This document shows positions 54,095 to 63,279 of a stretch of DNA of 64,000 nucleotides, in pieces. A program made the translations under genes and the position numbers. Position 1 is the stretch's first letter; each line of letters opens with the position of its first letter. This stretch comes from Curvibacter microcysteis. GTDB lineage: Bacteria; Pseudomonadota; Gammaproteobacteria; Burkholderiales; Burkholderiaceae_C. The stretch is taken from positions 310,001-374,000 of the forward strand of contig NZ_JAQSIO010000001.1 in assembly GCF_028649455.1 (NCBI RefSeq). The letters run 5' to 3'. The notes below the pieces were generated by a model that worked only from the letters and a program-made list of their open reading frames with translations, had not been told where the DNA came from and ran no database searches.

Positions 54095-54439
54095 TCAAGG
54101 GGCGGCCACGCAAACCTGGTCGCCGTCCAGGCGCACCGGGTAGGCGCGCACCGAATACTCCGGGGCTTCCAGGCACTCGCCGTTGCGCAGGTCAAAGTGG
54201 TGCTTGTAAAGCGGTGAGGCTACCACGGTGCGGTCGGCCAGGTTGCCCACCAGCCCGCGTGAATTGACGCTGGCCTGGGACTTGGGGTCCACGTTGTCGA
54301 TGGCAAAAAACTGCGCGTCGCCCACGCGGAAGATGGCCACATGGTGCTGCGCCACGCGGGCACAGACGCCGGTGTTGGGCAGGATGTCGGCCACGGTGCA
54401 AACCGCGGTCCAGTTCAGGGTGTCGGTGGGGGTGCTCAT
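54095..54439 (-). CDS. nirD: Nitrite reductase small subunit
   Basis: 114 residues from ATG at 54439, with GGAGGA at good spacing; a longer start at 54469 lies in nirB. Rieske-fold protein (WTAVCTVADILPNTGVCARV ... AIFRVGDAQFFAIDNVDPKSQASVNSRGLVGN ... ASPLYKHHFDLRNGECLEAPEYSVRAYPV) that lacks the Fe-S cysteines and histidines, as expected for NirD. Partner of the NADH-dependent cytoplasmic nitrite reductase. 26 bases after nirB and 11 bases before the NIT-ANTAR gene. Confidence 0.93.
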   Translation of the reverse strand: MSTPTDTLNWTAVCTVADILPNTGVCARVAQHHVAIFRVGDAQFFAIDNVDPKSQASVNSRGLVGNLADRTVVASPLYKHHFDLRNGECLEAPEYSVRAYPVRLDGDQVCVAAP

Positions 54440-54465
54440 GTTCAATTCCTCCAGGCCTGGGGGGC

Positions 54466-57027
54466 TCAAGCCAGGGCGCGCGGGGCGCTGGCGGATGCGG
54501 ATGCGTTGGCTGTGGCGGCGGCCAAGTCACGCTCTTCGGGGCGGGCCGGGCGGATCTGGCCGCGCTCTTCGACAAACACGATGTGCTCGTCGGCGCGGTC
54601 GCTGTTCACAAAAGACCGGAAGCGCTGGCGCACCTCGGGCGTGGTGACGGCGGTTTTCCACTCGCATTGGTAGGTGTCGACCACTTGCTGCATCTGGCTT
54701 TCCAGCTCGGCGCACAGGCCCAGGCTGTCGCGCAGGATGACGTCTTGCAAATAGGCCAGGCCGCCCTCCAGGTTCTCACGCCAGGTGCTGGTGCGTTGCA
54801 GGCGGTCGGCGGTGCGCACATAAAACATCAGCACGCAGTCGATCAGGCGGATCAGCTCGGCCTGGCTCAGGTCGGACGCGAACAACTCGGCGTGGCGCGG
54901 CTTCATGCCACCGTTGCCGCACACGTACAGGTTCCAGCCCTTGTCGGTGGCGATGACGCCAATGTCCTTGCCCTGGGCTTCGGCGCATTCGCGGGTGCAG
55001 CCCGAGACGCCAAACTTGATCTTGTGCGGCGCGCGCAGGCCTTTGTAGCGGTTCTCCAGCAGCACGGCCAGGCCCACGCTGTCGCCCACGCCGTAGCGGC
55101 ACCAGGTGGACCCGACACAGCTCTTCACCGTGCGCAGCGACTTGCCGTAGGCGTGGCCGGACTCAAAGCCCGCCGCGATCAGCTCTTCCCAGATGGCGGG
55201 CAGTTGCTCGACGCGGGCGCCAAACAAGTCCACACGCTGGCCGCCGGTGATCTTGGTGTACAGGCCGTACTTCTTGGCCACCTGGCCCACGGCGATCAGA
55301 CCGTCGGGCGTGACCTCGCCGGCGGGCATGCGCGGCACCACCGAGTACGAGCCGTCTTTTTGGATGTTGCCCAGGTAGTAGTCGTTGCTGTCTTGCAGGC
55401 TGGCCAGGTCTTTCTTGAGCACAAACTCGTTCCAGCACGAAGCCAGCACGCTGGCGGCCACGGGCTTGCAGATGTCGCAACCCAGGCCGTGGCCGTGGCG
55501 CGCCAGCAGCGCGTCAAAGCTGCGGATCTGGCCCACGCGGACCAGGTGGTACAGCTCTTGGCGTGAGTAGGCAAAGTGCTCGCACAGGTGGTTGTTGACG
55601 GCCAGGCCCTGCTTCTTCATCTCGGCCTTCATGACCTGGGTGACCAGGGGCACGCAGCCGCCGCAGGTGGCGCCCGCCTTGGTGCAGGCCTTGAGCGCCC
55701 CGATGGAGGTCGCGCCCTCGCACACGGCCTGGCAGATCTGGCCTTTGCTGACGTTGTTGCACGAGCAGATCTGCGCGCTGTCGGGCAGCGCGTCCACGCC
55801 CAGCGTGGGCTTGGCCTGGCCGTCGCTGGACGGCAGGATCAAGAACTCCGGCTGGGCCGGCAGCGCGATGGCGTTGAGCGCCATTTGCAGCAGGCTGCCG
55901 TACTCGGCCGCATCGCCCACCAGCACGGCGCCTAGCAGGCGCTTGCCGTCTTCGCTGACCACGATCTTCTTGTAGACCTGCTTGATCTCGTCGCTGTACT
56001 GAAAGCTGCGGCTGCCCGGCGTCTTGCCATGGGCGTCACCCAGGCTGGCCACGTCCACCCCCATCAGCTTGAGCTTGGTGCTCATGTCGGCGCCCACAAA
56101 GGCGGCGTCGTCCTGGCCCCCGATGTGGCGCGCGGTGACGCGGGCCATCTCGTAGCCGGGCGCCACCAGGCCAAAGGTCTGGCCGTTCCAGGCGGCGCAC
56201 TCGCCAATGGCGTAGATGTCGGGGTCGCTGGTGCGGCAGGCGCTGTCGATGTTGATGCCGCCGCGCGGGCCCAGGTCCAGGCCGCTGGCACGGGCCAGTT
56301 CGTCACGCGGGCGGATGCCGGCGGAGAACACGATCATGTCCGCCTCCAGCGCCGAGCCGTCGGCAAACACCATGCGGTGGCGGGCCTCGGTGCCGTCCAC
56401 GATCTCCAGGGTGTTCTTCTGGGTGTGCACTTGCAGGCCCAGGTCTTCGATCTTCTGGCGCAGCACGCGGCCACCGCCCTCGTCCACCTGCACCGCCATC
56501 AGGCGCGGGGCAAACTCGACCACATGGGTTTGCAGGCCCAGGTCGCGCAAGGCCTTGGCACATTCCAGGCCCAGCAAGCCGCCGCCCACCACCACGCCGG
56601 TCTTGGCGCGGGCGCCACAAGCGGTCATGGCCTCCAGGTCTTCGATGGTGCGGTAGACAAAGCAGTCGGCGCGGTCGTGGCCGGGCACGGCGGGCACAAA
56701 GGGGTTGGAGCCCGTGGCCAGCACCAGTTTGTCGTAGGGCAAGACCTCGCCCGCCGCGGTGGTCACGGTGTGGGCGCTGCGGTCAATGGCCACGGCCCGC
56801 GAGGCCAGGCGCAGGGTGTAGCCGGTGCGTTCAAAAAAGCCCGGCTCGACCAGGCTCAGGTCTTCGGCGGTCTTGCCGGCAAAGAACTCGGACAGGTGCA
56901 CCCGGTCGTAAGCGGGGCGAACTTCTTCGCCCAAGACGGTGATCTGGGCCTGGGGCAGGCCGGCTTCGGCCAGGCTTTCCAGGAACTTGTGGCCGACCAT
57001 GCCATGACCCACAACGACGATTTTCAT
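54466..57027 (-). CDS. nirB: NADH-dependent nitrite reductase large subunit
   Basis: 853 residues from ATG at 57027 (MKIVVVGHGMVGHKFLESL), with GAGG five bases upstream. FAD/NAD(P)H oxidoreductase domain first (two Rossmann folds, e.g. VVVGGGLLGLECAKAL); a BFD-like [2Fe-2S] centre at Cys421, Cys423, Cys455, Cys458; then the ferredoxin-like and siroheme/[4Fe-4S] domain with Cys637, Cys643, Cys677 and Cys681. All ligands are present, so an active enzyme reducing nitrite to ammonium is expected. First gene of nirB-nirD-nasR. No nitrate reductase or transporter gene is in the window. Confidence 0.96.
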   Translation of the reverse strand: MKIVVVGHGMVGHKFLESLAEAGLPQAQITVLGEEVRPAYDRVHLSEFFAGKTAEDLSLVEPGFFERTGYTLRLASRAVAIDRSAHTVTTAAGEVLPYDKLVLATGSNPFVPAVPGHDRADCFVYRTIEDLEAMTACGARAKTGVVVGGGLLGLECAKALRDLGLQTHVVEFAPRLMAVQVDEGGGRVLRQKIEDLGLQVHTQKNTLEIVDGTEARHRMVFADGSALEADMIVFSAGIRPRDELARASGLDLGPRGGINIDSACRTSDPDIYAIGECAAWNGQTFGLVAPGYEMARVTARHIGGQDDAAFVGADMSTKLKLMGVDVASLGDAHGKTPGSRSFQYSDEIKQVYKKIVVSEDGKRLLGAVLVGDAAEYGSLLQMALNAIALPAQPEFLILPSSDGQAKPTLGVDALPDSAQICSCNNVSKGQICQAVCEGATSIGALKACTKAGATCGGCVPLVTQVMKAEMKKQGLAVNNHLCEHFAYSRQELYHLVRVGQIRSFDALLARHGHGLGCDICKPVAASVLASCWNEFVLKKDLASLQDSNDYYLGNIQKDGSYSVVPRMPAGEVTPDGLIAVGQVAKKYGLYTKITGGQRVDLFGARVEQLPAIWEELIAAGFESGHAYGKSLRTVKSCVGSTWCRYGVGDSVGLAVLLENRYKGLRAPHKIKFGVSGCTRECAEAQGKDIGVIATDKGWNLYVCGNGGMKPRHAELFASDLSQAELIRLIDCVLMFYVRTADRLQRTSTWRENLEGGLAYLQDVILRDSLGLCAELESQMQQVVDTYQCEWKTAVTTPEVRQRFRSFVNSDRADEHIVFVEERGQIRPARPEERDLAAATANASASASAPRALA

Positions 57028-57460
57028 AAGCACCTCAGAGGCGTACAGGCGCTGCTGTCCCTTGCCAAGACGGGACTGCTTCGCCTGGGCAGGGGTGGCG
57101 CTGAGCGCTCACACCCGCCTGGGTTGAAGAAATCTAAGAAAAATGGACCTCCGAAGCAGCCTTGAATGAACCAAGACCGATGGGGGCGCCATGCTTCTCC
57201 GCCGTCGTTAGCGGAAACCGGGTGCGAACGCGTGGGCGACAATACCTGCGGGCACGGCCACATCAAGCAATCTTCATGCCCAAGCAAACTGGCCTCTGAC
57301 GGCCCCCGGCAGCACCGAAACATGGCGACGCGCGCCAACTTGGTGCCCTGGGTGGGGTCGCGCCAAGTTGGCAGCGCCCCAAATAGACCTTGACCTGTGC
57401 GACCGACGGAGTAAAACCCAAGGTAAGCGGCCCCATCAGGCCGCCAGCAGCGAGGGCCTT
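57028..57460. other. nirB leader and divergent promoter region
   Basis: On the reverse strand this holds the nirB leader. Hairpin-forming stretches include TCCGC/GCGGA (57194-57210) and GTCCC/GGGAC (57057-57076), possible ANTAR targets, but I could not make out the paired hexaloops with confidence. No ORF of interest. Confidence 0.4.
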
Positions 57461-57631
57461 ATGAACAACAAGCGCTTTTGGGACGAAGACCTTCGGGTCT
57501 GGGCGCGCCAATGCCTGGCCGACCTGGTGACCCTGGTGTTGTTTGTCGCCGTCTTCATGACCCTGACCCTGCCCGTGGTGGTGCCGGGACTGCTGCTGTG
57601 GTGGTTCCAGCAGATCACGGGCAGGCCCTGA
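57461..57631 (+). CDS. Small membrane protein, 56 residues
   Basis: From ATG at 57461 (GAGG six bases upstream): MNNKRFWDEDLRVWARQCLA then a hydrophobic stretch DLVTLVLFVAVFMTLTLPVV VPGLLLWWF-like, giving one or two membrane helices, ending QQITGRP. Unrecognised. It is the only candidate gene between nirB and the RRM gene. Amphipathic Trp/Arg head is typical of inner-membrane small proteins. Confidence 0.55.
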   Translation: MNNKRFWDEDLRVWARQCLADLVTLVLFVAVFMTLTLPVVVPGLLLWWFQQITGRP

Positions 57632-57968
57632 GGGGTGGCGGGGCGAAGGGCGCGCAGGCCGCCAGGCCCCAGATCAGCGCCTCCGGCCAGCCGACGGCTG
57701 ACCGTCCGGCGGGTCTGCTCGCTGTCAGTCTGGTGAAAGCAGGGGCGAAATCTGTCTTTTCCAGTCAACAACCGGCCCCTCCAGCCCACTTAAATCAAGA
57801 AAGCCAAGCTTATTTCTAAAAAATTGCTAGGTGTTTTTGGATTCCGCGCATTTAATGCATGAGTGCAATTCAAGTTGCACAGGCTTGCGGTGATTGGCCA
57901 GGTTTTCGTCTGAAATGTGCGTTTTCGGGACTCCATCGCTTTCTCTATGTATTTTTAGGAGTCCCAAA
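57632..57968. other. Upstream region of RRM gene
   Basis: Long region in front of the RNA-binding gene; a 6-base inverted repeat GTGCAA/TTGCAC sits at 57863-57880. An AT-rich block at 57790-57860 is probably the promoter, leaving a 5' leader of about 100 bases before the AGGAG site. Could act in cold-shock control; not shown. Confidence 0.4.
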
Positions 57969-58355
57969 ATGGGCAACAAACTCTACGTCGGCAACCTGCC
58001 GTACCAAGTTCGCGACAACGATCTCGAACAAGCTTTCAGCGAATTCGGCACCGTGACCAGCGCCAAGGTCATGATGGAACGTGACACCGGCCGCTCCAAG
58101 GGTTTCGGCTTTGTCGAAATGGGCAGCGATGCTGAAGCTCAAGCCGCTATCAACGGCATGAACGGTCAATCCATGGGCGGCCGCAGCGTCACCGTGAACG
58201 AAGCCAAGCCGATGGAACCCCGTCCCCCGCGCAGCGGTGGCGGCTTCGGCGGCGGCGGCGGCGGTTACGGCGGTGGCCGTAGCGGCGGCGGCGGCGGCGG
58301 CTACGGCGGTGGCCGCAGCGGCGGCGGCGGCTACGGCGGCGGCAGCAGCTACTAA
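57969..58355 (+). CDS. Glycine-rich RRM RNA-binding protein
   Basis: 128 residues from ATG at 57969 (AGGAG upstream). One RNA recognition motif: RNP2 LYVGNLPY, RNP1 KGFGFVEM, with intact aromatic positions. A C-terminal tail of repeated GGGGGYGGGRSGG blocks (about 40 residues) resembles plant and cyanobacterial cold-induced glycine-rich RNA-binding proteins, which bacteria of this group also make. Expected to chaperone or regulate mRNA, often cold-inducible. Followed by a strong terminator. Confidence 0.93.
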   Translation: MGNKLYVGNLPYQVRDNDLEQAFSEFGTVTSAKVMMERDTGRSKGFGFVEMGSDAEAQAAINGMNGQSMGGRSVTVNEAKPMEPRPPRSGGGFGGGGGGYGGGRSGGGGGGYGGGRSGGGGYGGGSSY

Positions 58356-58440
58356 ATAGAATCGATCTGCGGCTGAGGCCCTGGCGCTTCGGGTGGTCTC
58401 AAAGCCACTCAGCCCCCAGCAGCCTCTGCCCCGATTCAAG

Positions 58441-58466
58441 AAAAGCCCCTCTCGAGGGGCTTTTTT
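58441..58466 (+). terminator. Strong terminator after RRM gene
   Basis: AAAAGCCCCTC / GAGGGGCTTTT, 11 perfect pairs with a 2-base loop, running straight into a T tract (58461-58466). Works for the + strand and, with the A run, possibly the other. Confidence 0.9.
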
Positions 58467-58763
58467 GCGTCTGGGCCCTCCGAAACACCCCCTCTCGGTG
58501 TTGGTTGGACGCGTCAAACCAAGCGCTCAACACCTCAGGCCCAACCCGAAGTTCCCAGGGTTTACCCCCAGGCTTCCCCCCAAAACAGCACTTGGCTACG
58601 ACAAAGCAGCATAAAGCAACGCACAGCGCCTGAGCTCATGCGGTAAACCTGCCAGAGGCTCCGATGGGGCTTTGCTTTCTCCTGCACAATCCGCGATCAC
58701 GTCCGCTTGAGCCCAACCCGGGGCTGGGCCGCGACGCCTGTCTGCCAACCGGATGCCTGATCA

Positions 58764-61700
58764 ATGTGGATCGTCAATATTGCGCTGCGCCGCCCCTACA
58801 CGTTCATCGTGATGGCCTTGCTGATCGTGCTGGCCACGCCGTTGACGCTGATGCGCATGGCGACAGACATCTTTCCGGAAATCAACATCCCGGTCATCAG
58901 CATCATCTGGAACTACAGCGGCTTGTCGGCCCAAGAGGTGGGCACCCGCATCACCAACGTCAATGAGCGATCGCTGACCACCACCGTCAACGACATCGAG
59001 CACATCGAGTCGCAGTCCCTGGCCGGGATCGCGGTGATCAAGGTTTTCTTCCAGCCCAACGCCAACATCCAGACCGCGCTGGCCCAGGTCACGTCCTCGG
59101 TGCAGGCGGTGGTGCGGCAAATGCCGCCCGGCATCACGCCCCCGCTGGTGATCAAGTACTCGGCCTCCAGCCTGCCCGTGATCCAACTGGGCTTGTCCAG
59201 CCCCAGCATGTCCGAGCAGGGCTTGTTCGATGCGGCCGTCAACTTTTTGCGCCCGCGCCTGATCACCATCCCCGGCGCGGCCGTGCCCTTCCCCTACGGC
59301 GGCAAAAACCGGCTGGTGTCGGTGGACCTGGACACCAAGGCCTTGCAGGCCAAGGGACTGACGCCCACCGATGTGATCACCGCCATCAACGCGCAAAACC
59401 TGATCCTGCCCGGCGGCACGGCCAAGCTGGGCGAGACCGAATACACCATCTCCATGAACGGCTCGCCCGACACCCTGGCGGGCCTGGGCAACCTGCCCGT
59501 GCGGTCCAGCAACGGCAGCACCATCGTGCTCAGCGACGTGGCCAATGTGCGCGACGGCTTCTCACCCCAGACCAACGTGGCGCGCCAGGACGGCAGCCGG
59601 GGCGTGCTGCTGTCGGTGCTGAAAAACGGCAATGCCTCCACGCTGGAGATCGTCGACAAACTGCGCAGCCTGCTGCCCACGGTGGCCCAGACCCTGCCGC
59701 CAGACCTGAAGATCACCCCGCTGTTTGACCAGTCCCTGTTCGTCAAGGCAGCCATCACCGGCGTGGTGCATGAGGCCTTGATCGCCGCCTGCCTGACCGC
59801 CGCGATGATCCTGCTGTTCCTGGGCAACTGGCGCAGCACCTGCATCATTGCGGTGTCGATCCCGCTGTCGGTGCTGGCCTCGATCCTGGCCTTGTACGCG
59901 CTGGGCGAGACCATCAACCTCATGACCCTGGGCGGCCTGGCGCTGGCCGTGGGCATCTTGGTGGACGACGCCACGGTGACCATCGAGAACATCGAGCGCC
60001 ACCTGCACCTGGGCACGCCGCTGGAGCAGGCCATCCTGGACGGGGCGGGCGAAATCGCGGTGCCGGCCTTTGTCTCCACCCTGTGCATCTGCATCGTGTT
60101 CGTGCCCATGTTCTTCCTGACCGGCGTGGCGCGCTTTCTGTTTGTGCCGCTGGCCGAGTCGGTGGTGTTTGCCATGCTGGCCTCTTACGTGCTGTCGCGC
60201 ACCCTGGTGCCCACCCTGGTCATGCTCTTGATGCGCAAGGCCCCGGTGCCTGACGACAGCCGCCCCGGTCCGCTGCGCCGCATCTACCTGGGTTTTGACG
60301 CGGCCTTTGAGCGCCTGCGTGGCGCCTATGTGGTGATCCTGAGCGCACTGCTGCCGCGCCGGGGCAGCTTCATCTTGTTGTTCTTGCTGTTCTGTGTGGG
60401 CTCGTGCGGCCTGTACGGGGTGCTGGGTCGGGACTTCTTCCCCACCGTGGACGCGGGCCTGATCCGCCTGCACTTCCGCGCCCCCACCGGCACCCGCATC
60501 GAAGAAACCGCCCGACTGGCCGACCGCATTGAAAACGCGGTGCGCCAGATCGTGCCGCCCGAGGAGCTGGAAACCATCCTCGACAACCTGGGCCTGCCCT
60601 ACAGCGGCATCAACCTGTCGTACAGCAACGCCGGCACCATCGGCACCCTGGACGGCGAGGTGCAGATCGCGCTGAAAAAAGGCCACGCCCCTACCGACGA
60701 CTATGTGCGCCGCCTGCGCGCCGAGCTGCCGCCGCAGTTCCCGGGCGTGGAGATCTTCTTCCAGCCGGCGGACATCATCACGCAGATCCTCAATTTCGGT
60801 CAGCCCGCGGCCATCGACGTGCAGTTTGCCGGCCCCAATGTGGCCGAGAACTACCGCCTGGCCAGTCTGCTGCAAAGCAAGGTGCGGCAGATCGATGGGG
60901 CCGTGGACGTGCACATCCAGCAGCGCATCAACCAGCCCACCAAAAAGCTCGACATCGACCGTGCCCAACTGCAGCAGCTGGGCCTGAACGCCAACAACGT
61001 GGCGCAGAACCTGTTGGTCTCGCTGTCGGGCAGCTTCCAGACCGCCCCGGCCTTCTGGCTCAACCCCAGCAACGGCGTGGTCTACACGGTGGCGGTGCAA
61101 ACCCCGCAGTACAACGTGGACTCGCTGGACACCTTGCTGCAGATCCCGGTCGGCGCCCCCATCACCAACAACAACCCCAATGCCACGCCGCCCACCCCGC
61201 AGCTGATGAGCAACCTGGTCACCGTGCGCCCGGCGCGCGAGCAGACCGTGGTGTCGCGCTACAACATCCAGCCGGTGGTGGACCTGTATGTCAGCGTCTC
61301 CGGGCGTGACCTGGGCAGCGTGGCCAGCGAGGTGCAAAAAGCCATCGACAGCATCAAAGACGAGCTGCCCCGGGGCAGCACCGTCAAGATGCGCGGCCAG
61401 GTGGAGACCATGCAGTCCTCCTTCCTGGGCCTGGGCCTGGGCCTGATGGGCGCCATCGTGCTGGTCTACCTGCTGATCGTGGTGAACTTCCAGTCCTGGA
61501 TCGACCCGCTGATCATCATCACCGCCCTGCCCGCCGCCCTGGCCGGCATCGCCTGGATGCTCTTCCTGACCGGCACACCGCTGAGCGTGCCCGCCCTGAC
61601 CGGCGCCATCATGACCATGGGCGTGGCCACGGCCAACAGCATCTTGATGATCTCGTTTGCCCGCGAGCGCTTGCTGGACGGCGCCGCACCGCTGTCGGCC

Positions 61701-61982
61701 GCGCTGGAAGCCGGCACCACCCGCCTGCGCCCGGTGCTGATGACGGCCCTGGCCATGATCATCGGCATGCTGCCCATGGCCATCGGCCTGGGCGAAGGTG
61801 GCGAGCAAAACGCCCCGCTGGGCCGCGCCACCATTGGCGGCCTGCTGTTTGCCACCGTCTCGACCTTGTTCTTTGTGCCGGTGGTGTTTGCCGGCGTGCA
61901 CCGTTGGCTGGAGCGCCGTGCCGCCCGCCACACGCCCCCCAGCCTGCCCACCCCCACGCCCTCCAGCCTAGGAAATGCCTGA
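58764..61982 (+). CDS. RND efflux pump, HAE1-type
   Basis: 1072 residues. N-terminal helix MWIVNIALRRPYTFIVMALLIVL, then the porter domains (DIFPEINIPVISIIWNYSG), twelve membrane helices, and the proton-relay pair Asp401-Asp402 in GILVDDATVTIEN, as in AcrB-like drug/lipid exporters rather than metal pumps. The second half repeats the fold (e.g. LPAALAGIAWMLFLTGTPLSVPALTGAIMTMGV). Gene order here is pump, then fusion protein, then outer-membrane lipoprotein, the reverse of the common order. Overlap with the following gene supports one operon. Substrate unknown. Confidence 0.92.
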   Translation: MWIVNIALRRPYTFIVMALLIVLATPLTLMRMATDIFPEINIPVISIIWNYSGLSAQEVGTRITNVNERSLTTTVNDIEHIESQSLAGIAVIKVFFQPNANIQTALAQVTSSVQAVVRQMPPGITPPLVIKYSASSLPVIQLGLSSPSMSEQGLFDAAVNFLRPRLITIPGAAVPFPYGGKNRLVSVDLDTKALQAKGLTPTDVITAINAQNLILPGGTAKLGETEYTISMNGSPDTLAGLGNLPVRSSNGSTIVLSDVANVRDGFSPQTNVARQDGSRGVLLSVLKNGNASTLEIVDKLRSLLPTVAQTLPPDLKITPLFDQSLFVKAAITGVVHEALIAACLTAAMILLFLGNWRSTCIIAVSIPLSVLASILALYALGETINLMTLGGLALAVGILVDDATVTIENIERHLHLGTPLEQAILDGAGEIAVPAFVSTLCICIVFVPMFFLTGVARFLFVPLAESVVFAMLASYVLSRTLVPTLVMLLMRKAPVPDDSRPGPLRRIYLGFDAAFERLRGAYVVILSALLPRRGSFILLFLLFCVGSCGLYGVLGRDFFPTVDAGLIRLHFRAPTGTRIEETARLADRIENAVRQIVPPEELETILDNLGLPYSGINLSYSNAGTIGTLDGEVQIALKKGHAPTDDYVRRLRAELPPQFPGVEIFFQPADIITQILNFGQPAAIDVQFAGPNVAENYRLASLLQSKVRQIDGAVDVHIQQRINQPTKKLDIDRAQLQQLGLNANNVAQNLLVSLSGSFQTAPAFWLNPSNGVVYTVAVQTPQYNVDSLDTLLQIPVGAPITNNNPNATPPTPQLMSNLVTVRPAREQTVVSRYNIQPVVDLYVSVSGRDLGSVASEVQKAIDSIKDELPRGSTVKMRGQVETMQSSFLGLGLGLMGAIVLVYLLIVVNFQSWIDPLIIITALPAALAGIAWMLFLTGTPLSVPALTGAIMTMGVATANSILMISFARERLLDGAAPLSAALEAGTTRLRPVLMTALAMIIGMLPMAIGLGEGGEQNAPLGRATIGGLLFATVSTLFFVPVVFAGVHRWLERRAARHTPPSLPTPTPSSLGNA

Positions 61983-61983
61983 C

Positions 61984-63279
61984 ATGAGCCACGCGCAGCG
62001 ACACTCTTCCATCGGAATCCATGGCCTGCACGAGCATGAAGGCGCTCACCAGATCCGCCGCCTGCTGCTGTTGCGCCGCGCCAAGTGGGTGGCCCTGGCC
62101 GCCCTGCTGGCCTTGGGGGCGGGTGCCGGCGCAGTGATGTTCGAGCGCGCCGCCCACGCGCGCGAACTCAGCGCCGCCACCCAGACCAACGCCAAGATCC
62201 ACGTCTACGTGGTCTCGGCCCGCCCAGGCCGCGGTCAGCAGTCCTTGCAGCTGCCGGGCACGCTGCAGGGCTACATGGAGACGCCGCTGTACGCCCGCGT
62301 CAGTGGCTATGTGCAACGCTGGCACAAAGACATTGGCGAGCGCGTGAAGAAGGGGGATTTGCTGGCCGAAATCGCCACCGGCGAGACCGAGCAGCAACTG
62401 GCCGAGGCCCGCGCCAACCGCCAGCAAGCCCAGTCCAACCTGCAACTGGCGCGCACCAGCTTTGAACGCTGGCAAGGCCTGCGCCAGCGCGACGCGGTGT
62501 CGCAACAAGAGCTGGACGAGCGCCAAAACACCTTGAAGCTGGTGCAGGCCAATGTGGCCGCCACCGAGGCCAATGTGCAGCGCCTGGAGCAGCTGCTGTC
62601 CTATGGCCGCATCGTGGCGCCGTTCTCCGGTGTGATCACCAAGCGCAACATCGACGTCGGCAGCCTGGTCGACGCGGGCAACGGCGGCGCGCCCAAGCTG
62701 CTGTTCACCCTGTCGCAGGTCGACCCGCTGCGCCTGTACGTGGCGGCCCCGCAAAGCGCGGCGCCGCGCATCAAGGTCGGCAGCGATGCCGTGGTCACCC
62801 TGTCCGAGCTGCCGGGCCAGAGCTTCACCGGCAAGGTGGTGCGCACGGCTGGCGCCATCGACCCGGCCACCCGCACCTTGCAGGTTGAAATCAACCTGCC
62901 CAACGCTGAAGGCAAGCTGCTGCCGGGCTCTTACGTGCAGGTGGCGCTGCAAACCGCCGCCGCCGACAAGCCCACGCTGACCGTGCCCAACAACGCCTTG
63001 CTGTTCCGCCCCGAAGGCACCCTGGTGGCCACAGTGACCGACGGCAAGGTGCACCTGCAAAAAGTGACGCTGGGCCGCGACCTGGGCGTGCGCATCGAGA
63101 TCCTGAACGGCCTCAAGCCCAGCGACAAACTGATCGTCAACCCGCCGGACTCGCTGGCCGAGGGCGATGCCGTGGAAGCCTCCGACCTGCCCGAGCCCAA
63201 GGCCCCCGAAGGCAAGGGCGGCGGCAGCGACAACAAGCCGGCTGGCGACAAGCCCACCCCGGCCCGGAGCGCATCGTGA
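61984..63279 (+). CDS. RND periplasmic adaptor protein
   Basis: 431 residues from ATG at 61984; ATG 61975 overlapping the pump stop is the alternative. N-terminal membrane anchor (KWVALAALLALGAGAGAVMF), lipoyl halves (TPLYARVSGYVQRWHKDIGERVKKGDLLAEI and IVAPFSGVITKRNIDVGSLV), alpha-hairpin of about 80 residues between them, beta-barrel, and a Gly/Pro/Lys-rich C-terminal tail. Links the pump with the outer-membrane lipoprotein. The stop overlaps the GTG start of the third gene. Confidence 0.92.
   Translation: MSHAQRHSSIGIHGLHEHEGAHQIRRLLLLRRAKWVALAALLALGAGAGAVMFERAAHARELSAATQTNAKIHVYVVSARPGRGQQSLQLPGTLQGYMETPLYARVSGYVQRWHKDIGERVKKGDLLAEIATGETEQQLAEARANRQQAQSNLQLARTSFERWQGLRQRDAVSQQELDERQNTLKLVQANVAATEANVQRLEQLLSYGRIVAPFSGVITKRNIDVGSLVDAGNGGAPKLLFTLSQVDPLRLYVAAPQSAAPRIKVGSDAVVTLSELPGQSFTGKVVRTAGAIDPATRTLQVEINLPNAEGKLLPGSYVQVALQTAAADKPTLTVPNNALLFRPEGTLVATVTDGKVHLQKVTLGRDLGVRIEILNGLKPSDKLIVNPPDSLAEGDAVEASDLPEPKAPEGKGGGSDNKPAGDKPTPARSAS

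Noticed and set aside
59562-61931. 789-codon reverse ORF opposite the RND pump
   Set aside because: Composition is dominated by His/Gln/Gly from antisense of conserved pump codons; no family pattern.
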